Source of the DNA: Favolaschia claudopus
Lineage: Eukaryota; Basidiomycota; Agaricomycetes; Agaricales; Mycenaceae
DNA: 64,000 bases
Direction: 5' to 3'
Assembly (NCBI GenBank): GCA_037176885.1
Contig: JAWWNJ010000076.1
Span: 806,001-870,000, forward strand
Part shown: positions 34,787 through 46,110 of the stretch, in pieces
How positions within the stretch are numbered: position 1 is the first letter of the stretch
Layout of the letters: every line of letters starts with the position of its first letter
Notes under the pieces: model-generated
The model's input: the letters and a program-made list of their open reading frames with translations, nothing else
Database searches by the model: none
What the model was told of the DNA's origin: nothing
Made by a program: the position numbers and the translations under genes

Positions 34787-35157
34787 TGTTAGCGGAAATG
34801 GTCGGAACAAGTCGGTGCGGAGATCTGCACGCTGAGCGGCAGGTCCCGAGCACCCTATATGCTTACGTGTCCCCGACGGCGCTCTTCGTTCTGCCCACAT
34901 TCACGGCCGAGCGAAGAGCGTACGTCCTCACCTTCATTATAGTTCTATCTCACTTACTTACAATATATACACAGTAATATCTTATATTGTTAGGTACATG
35001 AATCCATTTGGTTCTGCCCACATTCACGGCCGAGCGAAGAGCTAATATCTTATATTGTTAGTGCCCGCACATCCACGGGATTCCAGCGCACATCCGCGTA
35101 CTCCATATCCTTCCCCACGCCGTTACCTCCATCTACCCCCGACCTCTATTCTTAACA
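34787..35157 (+). repeat. 3' LTR of Copia
   Basis: 371 bp, no difference found from the 5' LTR. It follows the polypurine tract directly. Confidence 0.95.
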
Positions 35158-35239
35158 ATTGGTAGTAAGGGGTAATAGGAAATATATGAAACAGGAGACG
35201 AATGATCATAGAGTAAAATGCTTAGCGTAATCCATGACA

Positions 35240-35249
35240 CTTCCCCCCC
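35240..35249 (-). other. Gypsy polypurine tract
   Basis: On the minus strand GGGGGGGAAG lies directly inside the 3' LTR, the usual place for plus-strand priming. Confidence 0.75.
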
Positions 35250-35274
35250 AGTCTAGGACCATGAAGTCGAATTT

Positions 35275-36363
35275 TCAGATATGAACCTGGCCCAGATGCT
35301 CGGCCAATTCGTCCTCACGGCAGTGAGAGCGATCTACGGCGAATGGCCAAGGTCCCAAGTGAGAGACACGAGGGAGAAGAGTCGCTTTACCACCTGTGCC
35401 GAGGATGGTGAGCAGCTCCGCAACACCCAACGGGCAGTATAGACGTCCACAGGCTGCGTCGAAGCTGTGCATGACAGTACGATCGGAGACGATAGAGTCA
35501 ATGTACGACTCAATGTGCTCCGTGAACGCATCCGCCGGCCCAACCATGTCCAGAAATTCGTCCAGCGATTTCGCAAATCCCGCGCCAGGGTTGCAGGCAG
35601 ATTGCTCACGAAGCCGCTTCGTGGACACCATCATCTTCGCAAGGAGCAATACACCGATGATCACGACTTCAGTTATAGTTCCGAGATGAACCTTAACAGA
35701 GTCGCGATCATTGAACTCACGAACGGAGTGGTCGCAATTGTTGTAGACGAAGAGGATGGCTGCTGGCGTCTCCATGGCAGTCTGTGCGAGCGCGAGCTGC
35801 GGAATGGCAAAGGAGATAGCCCTGGCCCTGAAGCCACGACTTCCGACGAACTGGCCGGTGAGCGCAGTAAGGATGAGGCCGCCTAAGTTGGTGAGGCACT
35901 GCCGAAGAATGCTGTTGAGTAACGGAATGAGACTGAATTTCCCGTTGGTGTCCTGGTAGATGGCAAACTCGGCTGAGGCGAACTGACGGCCGGCAAGCGC
36001 TGCGTTGATGAGCGTGGTAAGGTCATCGTTTCCTCCAACGATCATCTGGATGCATTTGAACGCAGAGGAGATGGTGGGTTTGTCGACGAAGGCCTCGGTA
36101 GGATTAACACCGTTAACAGTGACGACGGTGTTGGGATCGCTGACATAGCGGGTACCGAGGTAGATGATGCTCTCCGCGTCGTCGTCTTGCATGGAGGAAT
36201 CGCTGCCGGCGTCGTAGTCGTTTGCATCTGCGGCAGCAGGGGAGGAGACGTCCTCAAGAGGGGGAGGAGAGAAGGAGGGACTGGTCGGAACGATGGATTG
36301 ATTCGAAGGCTGGGAAAAAGCCAAAGGAGAGTTGCTAAAGAGCGCAGAGTAGGCAGAAGACAT
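35275..36363 (-). CDS. Accessory ORF of the Gypsy element, unknown function
   Basis: This 362-aa frame starts at an ATG (36363) and lies between the end of pol and the 3' LTR, in the same direction as pol; the frame is open about 30 codons further upstream but without another ATG. The N-terminus is Ser/Pro-rich and acidic (DYDAGSDSSMQDDDAESI). The rest looks globular, with one hydrophobic run (ITEVVIIGVLLLAKMM) that could be a membrane or buried helix. I recognise no domain. Standard chromoviruses end after the chromodomain, so an extra 3' ORF is unusual. It could be an env-like addition, a captured host gene or an element-specific factor. Nothing in the sequence decides between these. Confidence 0.55.
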   Translation of the reverse strand: MSSAYSALFSNSPLAFSQPSNQSIVPTSPSFSPPPLEDVSSPAAADANDYDAGSDSSMQDDDAESIIYLGTRYVSDPNTVVTVNGVNPTEAFVDKPTISSAFKCIQMIVGGNDDLTTLINAALAGRQFASAEFAIYQDTNGKFSLIPLLNSILRQCLTNLGGLILTALTGQFVGSRGFRARAISFAIPQLALAQTAMETPAAILFVYNNCDHSVREFNDRDSVKVHLGTITEVVIIGVLLLAKMMVSTKRLREQSACNPGAGFAKSLDEFLDMVGPADAFTEHIESYIDSIVSDRTVMHSFDAACGRLYCPLGVAELLTILGTGGKATLLPRVSHLGPWPFAVDRSHCREDELAEHLGQVHI

Positions 36364-36501
36364 TGTGGAGTCGAAAGGATAGGCTGAGTGAGAGAGAAAA
36401 CGGGGAATATAGAAGATGGAGCCGAAACGAAGGGTATAAATGAGACGAACCAAGCAGGTGATTTTTGAAAGTTTTGGATCGCAGCAAGATCGCAGTCGAA
36501 A

Positions 36502-39500
36502 TTAATTATCAGCTGCAATCCTGTTGCGGTTAATCCATGCGTCAAGGATTTCAGGTGCGTTCCGGAGTCCTTTCTTTGTCATCCACTCATCATCTTCAGG
36601 CCCGAAGCCTTTCCAGCGAATTTTGAATTGCTGGACCCGTCGACCTCGCACTTTCCGCCAGCGCTCCGCAAGAACTTGCTCAATTTCGACTTCCGGAAGT
36701 TTATCGAAGTCGTCGCGATTGAGGGAACGCGAAGGACGGTCGCCAAGTTCCGGAGGTGACGCGTTGTACGGCTCCAAGTGCGCAATATTCACTATCGGGT
36801 GCATGCCATATGAAACGGGTAATCGGAGCCGATAAGTGACAGGACTCAGTTTCCCGCTGATTTCGAAAGGACCATCGAATTTAGGAAGGAGCTTCTTGCC
36901 GACTCCCTTTTCCTCTCGTAGCAAGCGCAATGAGTGTGGGTTGATGAGAACGAGATCCCCTTCTTCAAATTCCGTGGTGAGCCGACCTTTATTGTAAGCT
37001 CGTCGTTGAAAAACTTGAGCAAGAAGAATTGACTCCTTTGCGCGAGTTCGGAGTGCTTCAAATTGCTCTATCATTGCTCCTGCTCGAGGATCTGCGATGG
37101 GGAGTCCGTCGACGATTTGTTCGGAGCGTTTGCCGTGATGATCCGTCGGATCAGCCACTGTGTGAATTTTGTCGGCTAACATCTTGTCTTCTCCTTCCCC
37201 CCCAGCGTCGACGGGACGGTCCACAGCCTGCAAGCCAGTCAACAAAGTCGAGGTTCTAGGCTGAAAACCACGGAGAAGGTATGCTGGAGAGAACCCGGAG
37301 CTGGAGTGCGGCGTGGTGTTGTAGGATAGACCAAGAGCAGACACGTACGGCTTCCACTCCGACTTTGAACCAATAAAACAACGCAGCGCCGTTTCAATAA
37401 ATTGATTCAAGATCTCGGTTTGACCGTCCGCCTGCGGGTGATATGAGGTTGTGAGTGACCTTTTTGATCCCATTAGCCGAGTGAGTTCGCCCCAGAAGAG
37501 ATTGCGCCAGCGCGCATCACGATCGCAGATTATCTGCAGCGGTAGCCCATAGTGAACCACGACATGCTCAAAGAACAATTGAGCTGTCTCGACCTCGTTG
37601 ACATCCGACTTGCAAGGTATAAAAATCCCGTACTTCGTCAGCTTGCACACAATAACGAGAATAGCGTCAAATCCTTCCGACATTGGCAGTTGAGTGATCA
37701 GATCCATCGAAACGACTTCGAATGGCTGCGAAGGGATAGGAATTGGTTGAAGAAGGCCAAAGGGTGCGTGATGTTTCGGTTTTGACTTCTGGCAGACATC
37801 ACAGGTGCAGGTATACTGTTTCACAGTACGTGACATCCGCGGCCAGTAGTAGGTTGACGCCACGCGATTGTAGGTTCGATGATATCCTGCGTGAGCGCCC
37901 TCGGTGAGTCCGTCATGAATTTCCGCAACAATCTTCCCCCTCAAATTTTCCGGAACACAGAGACGGTTGTTTCCGTTCCAATCTTCGAAGTATAGAAGGC
38001 CATCATCGGCAAGTTGGTATTGCGGAAACGATGGGTTGTTCCAATTGACCTCCTTCTTCCAGGCGTTCAAGACATTCGCAAAATGTGGGTCTTCCTTGTA
38101 ACCTTTGATCCATTCCTCCTTTTCTGTTGCCGGAAGGCTAACCAGAATATTAAAGGTGCGCGCTGAAACTCCAACATCTTTTCCAGTCAACTCATGCGCT
38201 TCAGATCCCTCTAGATTTGCTTCGAAAATCTCGAGGTCTTCAGGATCTTCCAACTGTTTGGTTCCTTTGTCTGCAACCGACAGGAGCCGTTCCTCGAAGC
38301 GCGGACCAAGTTCGTCGTACATATTGCGGAGTGGATCGCACGCTGACAGGGTTAACAGCGGAGTCTCGTCCGAGTCTGGACCAATTTGTACAGGAACACG
38401 ACGCCGAAGTCGAGAGATCGGGTCGACGTTGGAGTGAACGCGGCCAGCGCGATGGATAATCTGCAGATCCGGGTACGCAGCAAATATTGTACCCCAGGTG
38501 AGAAGACGCCGATTGACATTTTGAAAGGTTCGGCTCCAGGTAAGTGCGGCATGGTCCGTAATTGCCGCGATTTTCTCGCCTTCAAGGTATACCTGAAATT
38601 TGATCAGGGCTTCCTTGAGAGCAAGAGCCTCGCGTTCAGTTGGCGAATAATTCCTTTCCGGGGATTTCAACACTCGCGACCAGTATGCGATCACACGTTC
38701 AACGTGTACTGTCGTGTCCTCGAAATCCGCAGCCCAAGAGCCAACAGGAGGTATGTCCTCGAATCCTTTGATCGCAGTGACGAGTTGAGGGATTCCTTCT
38801 CCAGATCTGAAAGCCTTCTCCAGCCGTTCGTAAGCTTTCGTCCCGCGCAAGTCACGAATCTTGATTGGTTGGACTTGCTGCAGAATTCCCGCTACACCAT
38901 AGTCGCACGCATCGAAATAAACTCGGTATGGAAGACCAGGAATCGCGTATCCACGAACAGGTGCGCTCGTTAATACGGTCTTGCATAATTCGAAGGCTTC
39001 TTGATGTAACTCGGTCCAATTCCAGGGAACACCTTTCTTCAACAAACCAAATAACGGCAGCGCAAGCCACGCGTAAAATGGCACGTATGAAGAAAAATAA
39101 ACCATCATTCCTAGGAATGTTTGAAGCTCGGACGCATTTTTGGGTACATCGAGATCGAGAATGGCGTCAACCTTTTCCTTGTGAGTCGAAAGTCCAAGAC
39201 GAGATACTTTCTGACCAAGTAGCATCAAGGATTGATATCCAATATGACACTTCGGCGGTGACAAGGTAAGGTTGGCGCCAGCAATAGCTCCAAAGACGGC
39301 GTCGAGATGTTGAACGTGATCTTCAAAGGTGCGTGAATAAATCACGATGTCGTCGATATAAACCAGTGCAAAGAGCCAAAGGAATGGAGCGAGTACGGTG
39401 TTCATTACGCGTTGGAAAACGCTAGGTCCGTTGCGATAACCGAAAGGCATTCGCGCAAACTGCCACAGTCCACGGTGAGTCCGGAATGCCAATTTTTCCG

Positions 39501-39609
39501 CCGAATCGGGATGCATTGTGAGCTGAGTGAATCCAGCGAGGGCATCGAGGGTTGTGAGCCACTGCGAGCCTTCTAGTGCCTGAAGAACATCATCTTGCCG
39601 CGGGAGCGG
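36502..39609 (-). pseudogene. Gypsy pol, C-terminal part (RT to chromodomain)
   Basis: This is the continuation of reverse transcriptase after the MULE insertion. It starts at PLPRQDDVLQALEGSQW and carries LDALAGFTQL, FARMPFGYRNGPSVFQ and the active site ALVYIDDIVIYS. RNase H follows (YSPTEREALALKEAL), then integrase with an HHCC finger (YHRTYNRV...CTCDVCQKSK) and the catalytic D, D, E (VVSMDLITQLP, IICDRDARW, HPQADGQTEILNQ). The C-terminus is a chromodomain (EVEQVL-type start, FKIRWKGFGPEDDEW), which marks a chromovirus and would target integration to particular chromatin. The stop codon is at 36502-36504. This part has no internal defect; it is broken only at its start. Confidence 0.9.
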
Positions 39610-39618
39610 CTGACGCAC

Positions 39619-39652
39619 GCCTCCCCCCGCAATGACTTACCATAAAAGGCAT
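39619..39652 (+). repeat. Left TIR of MULE
   Basis: GCCTCCCCCCGCAATGAC followed by TTACCATAAAAGG. It is the inverted partner of about 43180-43213. Confidence 0.75.
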
Positions 39653-39732
39653 ATCTAATCAGCACGTGCTGTAAATACATGTAAATTATGGGAACGGCGC
39701 ATCAACAAACTACTTTCCGCATCTGAGCGCTC

Positions 39733-42700
39733 ATGGATAACTTCGAAGCCGACACCCCCATGCCCCCAAGCCCCCCAACAGCCACACAAAAATGCTGCAA
39801 GATATGGTGTAGAAGAATGGTCTCTATTGGCGAAACAAGCTGCGAGACATGCAAAGAAAATAACAGGAAGGCCCAGCAACGCCGCAGAGCAGCCCAAGGA
39901 AACACCAGCGGCACTACATCCCGCAAGCGCAAAGACTTCGATGGAGAAGCCAGCACAAGACCCGCAGCTCGTCCACGCAGAAATTCTGGAAGCGAGGACG
40001 AGGAGACTCCTGTCCGAGGATGTCGCGAGTCGGGAGATGAAGACTCTGATGATGAATGCATGTATGGGAACCCAGATGAGAATCAGGTGAGGACGCTGTG
40101 AGAACAGGGCTCACCTCTGTTCTTCTTAACACCTCTTTAGGTCCTTCAGGCGTTTGAGGATGCCGAAACCTTCTGTGATGCTTTGAAGGCAGAAATGAAG
40201 ACCGGCAAAGCTGTAAACTTCAATGGAACATACCCTATGCTTGTGGATCCACTGGTATCCCCACGCACCCGTGTTCAGATGGTCGCAAAGGAAGTTTGGA
40301 CACTGACAGGCTATCGATTTACGTGAGTACGATTCCTGAAGTAGTTGAGCAATACTCACGCAATCATAGTGTCAAAGACCATCGGAAAACCAAGAGCGGA
40401 CACACGACCCGCTTCTGGTGTAGCCAGGACGAAGCACGAAAGAAAAAATCAAAATCTTCTGTTAACCCCGACATCCGTAATCGGGACACACTCGGCATGA
40501 AGAGGTTCCCCTGCAACAGCAAACTGTTGATCAGTTGTAGGGTTAAAAAGGATGATGAGACAATACTCAACGTTGTCGTTCGGATGAGGCATGCGCGGCC
40601 GCATGTCAATTATGTCGATGTATCAATGCCAGCAGCAGCACTTGACATGATTCGCGAGAACGTCGAGTGGCTGACACCTGTGGCGATGGTCAGTAAGGTT
40701 CAGGCGGCGTTCCCGAAGGTTACTGCACAGCAGATACATCGGGCGTGGATGGAGATGAGCGCATCGTTTTGGCGGCACGACGATGACCAGCTAGCATCAG
40801 TGCGGAAGTTATTGAGGGAACATCAAGACGTTGTGGATGTCTTTGAGCCAGTGGGGGTTCCGGACGGTGTCGAGATAGTGTGCTGGGGCATGAAAGAAAT
40901 TGCGACGCGTCTGGACGGAAAGATCATTGAAATCGGCGTTGACGCGACTTGTAAGTGGTGATGGATCTAAAAGGGAAATATACTGAATGCCGACCGTAGA
41001 TGATACCAACTCGAAGCACCTTGAATTATACAGCTTGATGGGAGAGCACGAGGGAGCCGGCTTCCCTTTGTCGTACCTTCTGTTGTCAACGGCATCATCA
41101 ATAGAGCAGGGGAAGCGGACCAGGGACAAATACGGGGTCAGGCCAACGTTTTCGCATGTCGACAAGGACATGGCAGAGATCAGCACATTGAAGAAGGTCT
41201 GGGATACGAAGATCAGCCTCTGTTGGTGGCACCTCCGTCGTGCTATACGTACTCGGCTCGCAAATGGAAAGCTCAACACCACGCCATATGACGCAGCCCG
41301 GGCCTACGCAGAATTCTCCTTCATCGACATCACATTTGTTCCCCAAAGTCAAGCAGACGGGGAAGAATACGAAGGGGGCATACCTGACACCATAACCGTC
41401 ATACCCGTTGCCCCGCCGGCCCCCACCCCCACACAACCTTGCACCAGGACGATGTTGAATGGCCTTCGCATAACGCTTCCGGCCCGTAATCCCCTCGGAA
41501 CTGTTGATCGTAATGCATCGGTAGCGCAACCAAGCGCAAATGTCCTAGGCGTACCTTTGTCCGCTGAGAGCTCGACTGCAATTCCCTCGAAGACCGTTAT
41601 CAGTGCACCAAATGCTGCGGAGATGAGCTTACCTCCCGTGCCTTCTGCTCGCCGCACCTCGACCACGACCGAAACGACTACATGCAAAGAAAATCAGACA
41701 GACAGTCGAGGAGCAGAGACGGCGGACACTGCGCTCACTCGTACCCGTCATGGACGTGTCGTGCGGCCTACACAAAACTCTGCCGATGCCGCAGATCCGC
41801 AGGTTCTCGCCCAGGCGATGAGGGCACGCGTCAGCGTTAGGGTGGACCCGAAACCATCGCAGACGCGAGAGACACCTGACGAAAGAACATCAAACAGTCA
41901 GGAAGCGACGGAAGAGAGTCGCAGTACGCGGCGTACCTTCTGTCCGTCTGATTACCGCGAACCCATTCTAAAGATGATTGAGAAGCACTATTGTGCACAC
42001 CCGTTACTCCCTGGATATGCGCATCCAAGCCCTGAGGCCATCAAGCGATGGGCTGTCTCACAGATGTATAAGTTTTGTGTCAAACACGACCTACGGGAGG
42101 TCTGGGCGTACCTATGGGAAAACTGGTATCGAAAGTCGCGGTGGGAGCTGTGTGCGCGTTCCGTACATGCTGAAATACCGGTCTTGAAGACGACAATGAT
42201 CCTGGAAAGCCAGTGAGTACAATAAATTTCATTACAAGAGCCTCGACTCACATCAATCTAGTTGGCGGCGCATCAAGAAGGATTTCCTTCACCATTTCCA
42301 CATGCCGCGCTGCGACCTTCTCGCTTGGATTCTAATCGTCAAGTTAGCGCCAAATTATTACCGAAAGCTCGATCACTTGCTTGCAGACACGGGTCGTTAT
42401 CGCGAGCTGCCCTCTTGGCGCAAATCCTTCAAGCGGGAGTGGCGGAAACTCGAGAAAGTTCCTATTACCCTGCCAGTCAATCCAGCGTACAAAACCGATA
42501 ACAAAAAGGGACTCTGTACCTGTCCTTCCCTAGCAGTCTCGCGCTTCCTCATCTGCAAACACGTCGTTCAAGGATATGAACGCGTCCCCCCGGTCTTCTT
42601 CCTCGAGGCCAAGCGTCGCCGTACGGCACCGTTTTGGGAGCATCCAACGCTAAAAGCTGCCGCAGACGACAATGAGCAAAGTACTGGGGGCGATGAGGTT

Positions 42701-43063
42701 GAAAGCACGCACCAGAGTGATGACGCCGAGGATGGAGATGGGGAGGAAGATGAGGAGGAGGACTTTGTTGACACCATGAGACCGGAGGACGATGAATCGC
42801 GGAGTTTCGAGAAGATTTTGGAGGAAGAGATTGAGGTAATCACGGAATTTGCAAAGGGATTGAAATTCCAGGGCCAATTCCGTGATCAGCGTATGTTGCA
42901 AGCCGTCCAACGCGAAGGCGCTTCGTTTTTGCGGTTGGCGAGGGCGTGTCTTGGGAAGGAGAAGAGGTTGAGGTCGACACGAGGCACGGCGCCTTCTACG
43001 TGGGACAGATCAGTTGGCAGTGCGATGTTTTACCGCGCTAGGCCCGCGCCGTTGACGGAATAG
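39733..43063 (+). CDS. MULE transposase with SWIM zinc finger
   Basis: Model: 39733..40086, 40141..40322, 40370..40950, 41000..42212, 42262..43063, 1043 aa, in frame throughout. The N-terminus has a CxxxC/CxxC cluster (KCCKIWCRRM, CETCKEN), possibly a DNA-binding finger, followed by an acidic linker. The MULE transposase core follows: first Asp at residue 370 (IGVDATYDTNSKHLEL, created by the exon 3-4 join), SLMGEHEGAGFPLSYLLL, second Asp in FSHVDKDMAEIS, and CWWHLRRAI, the C-W-H block that follows in this family. Near the C-terminus is a SWIM finger, C862-x-C864 with C875-x-H877 (GLCTCPSL, ICKHVV). The product would cut and move the MULE. All parts appear intact, so this copy may be autonomous. 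Confidence 0.9.
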
Positions 43064-43179
43064 TCACTGAACAGCTATGAATTGCTTAACGCGACGCGTT
43101 TGTATTCCATTTACACGTAGAATACCTACATACACGAGTCGGGACTCTACATTAGATATCTTATCTTCTTGGTAAGCAA

Positions 43180-43213
43180 TTTCCTTTTTTGGTATGTCAT
43201 TGCGGGGGGAGGC
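43180..43213 (-). repeat. Right TIR of MULE
   Basis: On the minus strand GCCTCCCCCCGCAATGAC is followed by ATACCAAAAAAGG, matching the left TIR apart from two or three changes. Confidence 0.75.
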
Positions 43214-43224
43214 CAGAGGCTTTT

Positions 43225-44140
43225 GCGGGAGCGGGAACTCATCAGGCACGACCATCTCATTCAATTTGCGCAAGTCGATGACCATCCGAGGTTTCCCATT
43301 TCGCCAAACAGTGAATACCGGCGCCGCCCACGGACTACGAGACGGTTCGATTACGCCAAGTTCAATCCAGGAGTCCATTTGCTTATCGATAACTTCGCGC
43401 TTTGCTGGAGACGCAGGGAAGGGCGGCAGTGAAACTGGTTCTGCGCCAGGTTTCATTGGAATCACGACTTGTTCTTTGTAAGTCCCGAGTCTCCCGTCTA
43501 ATCCAAATGCCGTGCCGTTTTTGACGCAAACATCCTCCAAAGTCTTCCTTTGGTCCGGCGTGAGATGTTTCGAAAAATCCAACGCGTCGAGAAGCTTTGA
43601 AGATTCAACTATTTCCGGCGGTGTTTCAGCAACTTTGGGACCTCCTTCAAGCGGTTCCTCGGCTGCGGGATCGTCTTCCCCAGTCGCGTTGCGGTGAGCT
43701 TTGGATGAAACATTAGATTCTGAGCGAGTCAAGTTGACCTCCGCAGAATTATCCGATGATTGAATTTCAACCAACTGCCGGATGAAGTTTGCGTGGGCTT
43801 CCGCGCGAGCTTTCCGAGCAGGAGACATCTTTGAAGCTTTATCCAACCAAGTACTTGGATTATGCGAAGTTCCAACGAGTTGCCCTTGAGAAATGATTAC
43901 TGGAAAGTCGGAAAAGTTGGCGATGTGAAGGGCGGGATTTGCTTTGGAAATAAATGTATCCGCGCTTCCGTATACGTCATCAACATTCCCGTGCGTCTTG
44001 AAATGCTTCTCTACCAAGAGCTGTTCACAGTCTTTGGGAAACTCGGTTGAAACTTTGACCAATCGGCTCGTCTTCGCAGGTATCACAACGCGTTCAGAGC
44101 TTATGACTCTGCCATCGCGAACCTTTCGACGCGAACGTTG
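43225..44140 (-). pseudogene. Gypsy pol, start of reverse transcriptase
   Basis: This is the same reading frame as the gag/protease frame, separated from it only by a TGA at 44141-44143. It holds the linker after protease (VVIPAKTSRLVKV) and the first RT block (WIELGVIEPSRSPWAAP, RMVIDLRKLNEMVVPDEF), where the MULE insertion cuts it. The first base after the TGA is C, giving TTT-TGA-CAA. A CGA to TGA change in the basic stretch (NLKF, stop, QRSRRK) is the simplest explanation; translational readthrough is possible but unproven. Confidence 0.85.
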
Positions 44141-46099
44141 TCAAAACTTGAGGTTACGGCGGTGAGTAGCACGTTTCCTATCATCCTGTGAGCGCACGCG
44201 CGCGCATTTCACTTCGAAAGCGTGGCCATTCTCGTCGAGAAGTGAAGGTGAAGTTGAATTTACGACTTGAAGCCGTCGGCCGGAATCCCCGAATTGCAAG
44301 TAAGTTGAACCTTCCTCGCGAATAATGGAGATCGAGTACTGATCAGCAAAATCGTTTCCGAGGATGAAGGGTGTAGTCATTCCATCCACCACATAGGCTT
44401 CGACACCAAATTTGACAGGACCTTCCGGCGTATGGAAGAAGAGGTCACAACTGACAAAACCAGATATTGCCGAAGTTCCCGTTACTTGTATCAATTTCAC
44501 TTGATGACCTTGCTTAATACGTGGTGGATTTGACAGCGAATTCAGCGTTTTGCGCGAAATCAATGTTATATCGGAGCCAGAATCAACAACGACAGGAATT
44601 GGGTTGGCGGAGAGACTTCCCACGGTTGCGTTCGCTTCAGTTGCGCTTGACCCAAGGAAAGTGCTGCCCGCAGGTCGAGCCATATGCTTTCGCAACTCGA
44701 TTAGCGGCGCAAGTGGAGATACATCGGTTGTTTCCACAACACGATAGTTGCAAGCTTCAATTTCTCGAGCCAACCTTCGGCGCGAACGACGATTCAACGC
44801 CGGCTTTGTGGACCCGGTTGAAGTTGACTTGGAGGGCGAAGGTGAGTCTTCCTCGGAGTCATTTTGATTACTTGAAGGGTCGTCTTCAAGGTAATCGGCG
44901 CGATAAAGGGTATCGGAGGGTATGTTATTTGCAGAAGGATCAGGAATATTAGAGGGAGGAGGAGGAATATAATCTTCATTAGGTTCGAGAATTCGGTGCG
45001 AGGAAATGGGGTGCAATTGGGTATAAGGTTCGTCTTCATCGTCTGAAACGTCTTCAACGCGCGCTGCCTGCGAGCTTTTACGCTCGTTTTCACCCTTCAG
45101 TGCCGGTGTTATATCCCCCCCAGTTTTCAAGTCAGCGCTGACTTGAAAAGTTGAAGGGCCGGTAGACTGAAGGGTTATTTCAAAATCCTGCTCTTCAAGA
45201 CCGTAATAAAGCTCGTCGTATTCCTCCTGCGCACTGATATCATCCGTCGTAGACACGAAATTCGCTCTCGCGAATTTATTGCCCAAAAACGAGTGCTTGC
45301 ACTCGTTGTCCCAGTGCATCCCACTTCCGCAATGACGACAGGGCCGAGCCCCCTTCGATTGAGGCGTAGCCTTCTTCGAAATATTGCTATCGTCTTTGGA
45401 AAAACGTGGAGGAGGGAGATTCGGCGAGGACCCAACAAGGTGCACACGAGCCGCCGTGTCCGATCTTTCGTGAGCTCTATACTGACGATTATCTCGAGCT
45501 TGATGATTCAACAGGTCTGAATTATCAATCGGAAGATCCAGCAAGGTTTCTTCGTGGAAAACAATCGCTTTGTGAAATTCAACGATCGAATTGAACTTCT
45601 GAGTATCCAGGATCGTGCGCCAACTGCGAGGTGCGCCGTTCATGACCTCCGCGATGATGGCTGAATCGTCGAAATCATAGACAGAGCTAATGATCTCCCG
45701 CTTCCACATGTAATATTCAGAAGGCCTCTCCTTCCTATGCTCAGTGTCCCGGTACGTCGTGCGCAATGCTCTTCCTCGAGTGCGGTTAAGCCAAGTATTG
45801 GACAAGAAAAATTCTCCGACTGCCTTGCGGAAGGTCAGCCAATCTTGCCGAATATCGTCTTGATAATTGGGATCCAATGCGAACCACCAATTTTGCGCAG
45901 GGCCTGTGAGGCAACGTGAAGCGATAGATCCAAGCTGTTGACAAGCCTTAGGACCTTCGGATGCCAGCAAGTTCAACCGTTGAACCCATCGCATCAGTGT
46001 ATCCGGGTTGCCATCCCATTTTGGTACGTCAGACTCTTTCAACTTCATATCGAAGTATCGCTGGCTTCTTGCATTCTCAAGAGCTTCAGAAGCATCCAA
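44141..46099 (-). CDS. Gypsy Gag nucleocapsid and protease
   Basis: 652 aa from an ATG at 46099, although the frame is open about 310 nt further upstream and overlaps ORF1. The first 200 residues are a retrotransposon Gag domain (VPKWDGNPDTLMRWVQRL, GPAQNWWFAL, FRKAVGEFFLSNTW). A CCHC zinc knuckle follows at about residue 250 (CRHCGSGMHWDNEC), then an acidic linker and an aspartic protease (PVVVDSGSDITLISRKTL, active site DSG; FILGNDFADQYSI). It would form the virus-like particle and cut the polyprotein. It is probably translated as a fusion with ORF1 and/or with RT downstream. The only break before RT is the TGA described for the next segment. Confidence 0.85.
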   Translation of the reverse strand: MDASEALENARSQRYFDMKLKESDVPKWDGNPDTLMRWVQRLNLLASEGPKACQQLGSIASRCLTGPAQNWWFALDPNYQDDIRQDWLTFRKAVGEFFLSNTWLNRTRGRALRTTYRDTEHRKERPSEYYMWKREIISSVYDFDDSAIIAEVMNGAPRSWRTILDTQKFNSIVEFHKAIVFHEETLLDLPIDNSDLLNHQARDNRQYRAHERSDTAARVHLVGSSPNLPPPRFSKDDSNISKKATPQSKGARPCRHCGSGMHWDNECKHSFLGNKFARANFVSTTDDISAQEEYDELYYGLEEQDFEITLQSTGPSTFQVSADLKTGGDITPALKGENERKSSQAARVEDVSDDEDEPYTQLHPISSHRILEPNEDYIPPPPSNIPDPSANNIPSDTLYRADYLEDDPSSNQNDSEEDSPSPSKSTSTGSTKPALNRRSRRRLAREIEACNYRVVETTDVSPLAPLIELRKHMARPAGSTFLGSSATEANATVGSLSANPIPVVVDSGSDITLISRKTLNSLSNPPRIKQGHQVKLIQVTGTSAISGFVSCDLFFHTPEGPVKFGVEAYVVDGMTTPFILGNDFADQYSISIIREEGSTYLQFGDSGRRLQVVNSTSPSLLDENGHAFEVKCARVRSQDDRKRATHRRNLKF

Positions 46100-46110
46100 A
46101 GACTTCCGAT

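Larger units (their letters stand above)
30034..35157 (+). mobile_element. Ty1/Copia retrotransposon
   Basis: It is a 5124-bp element with two 371-bp LTRs that appear identical, flanked by the target duplication ATTGG (30029-30033 and 35158-35162). It lies inside the 3' LTR of the Gypsy element. Order inside: primer site, gag, zinc knuckle, protease, integrase, reverse transcriptase, RNase H, polypurine tract. Integrase before RT defines Copia. It is young by its LTRs but its gag is frameshifted. Confidence 0.95.
29686..35239 (-). repeat. 3' LTR of Gypsy element, split by Copia
   Basis: The LTR is 425 bp in two pieces, 29686-30033 and 35163-35239, separated by the Copia element and the second copy of its ATTGG duplication. 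Read together it matches the right LTR without a difference that I could find. Confidence 0.92.
39610..43224 (+). mobile_element. MULE DNA transposon
   Basis: This 3615-bp element is flanked by the 10-bp direct repeat GCGGGAGCGG (39600-39609, 43225-43234). Removing it restores the Gypsy reverse transcriptase frame (DEFPLPRQDDV). Terminal inverted repeats share GCCTCCCCCCGCAATGAC, then TTACC/ATACC and an A-rich run, at 39619-39636 and 43196-43213. The outermost 9-11 bases on each side do not match. A 9-11 bp duplication and a transposase with a SWIM finger are typical of Mutator-like elements. It carries one five-exon gene that looks intact. Confidence 0.9.
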
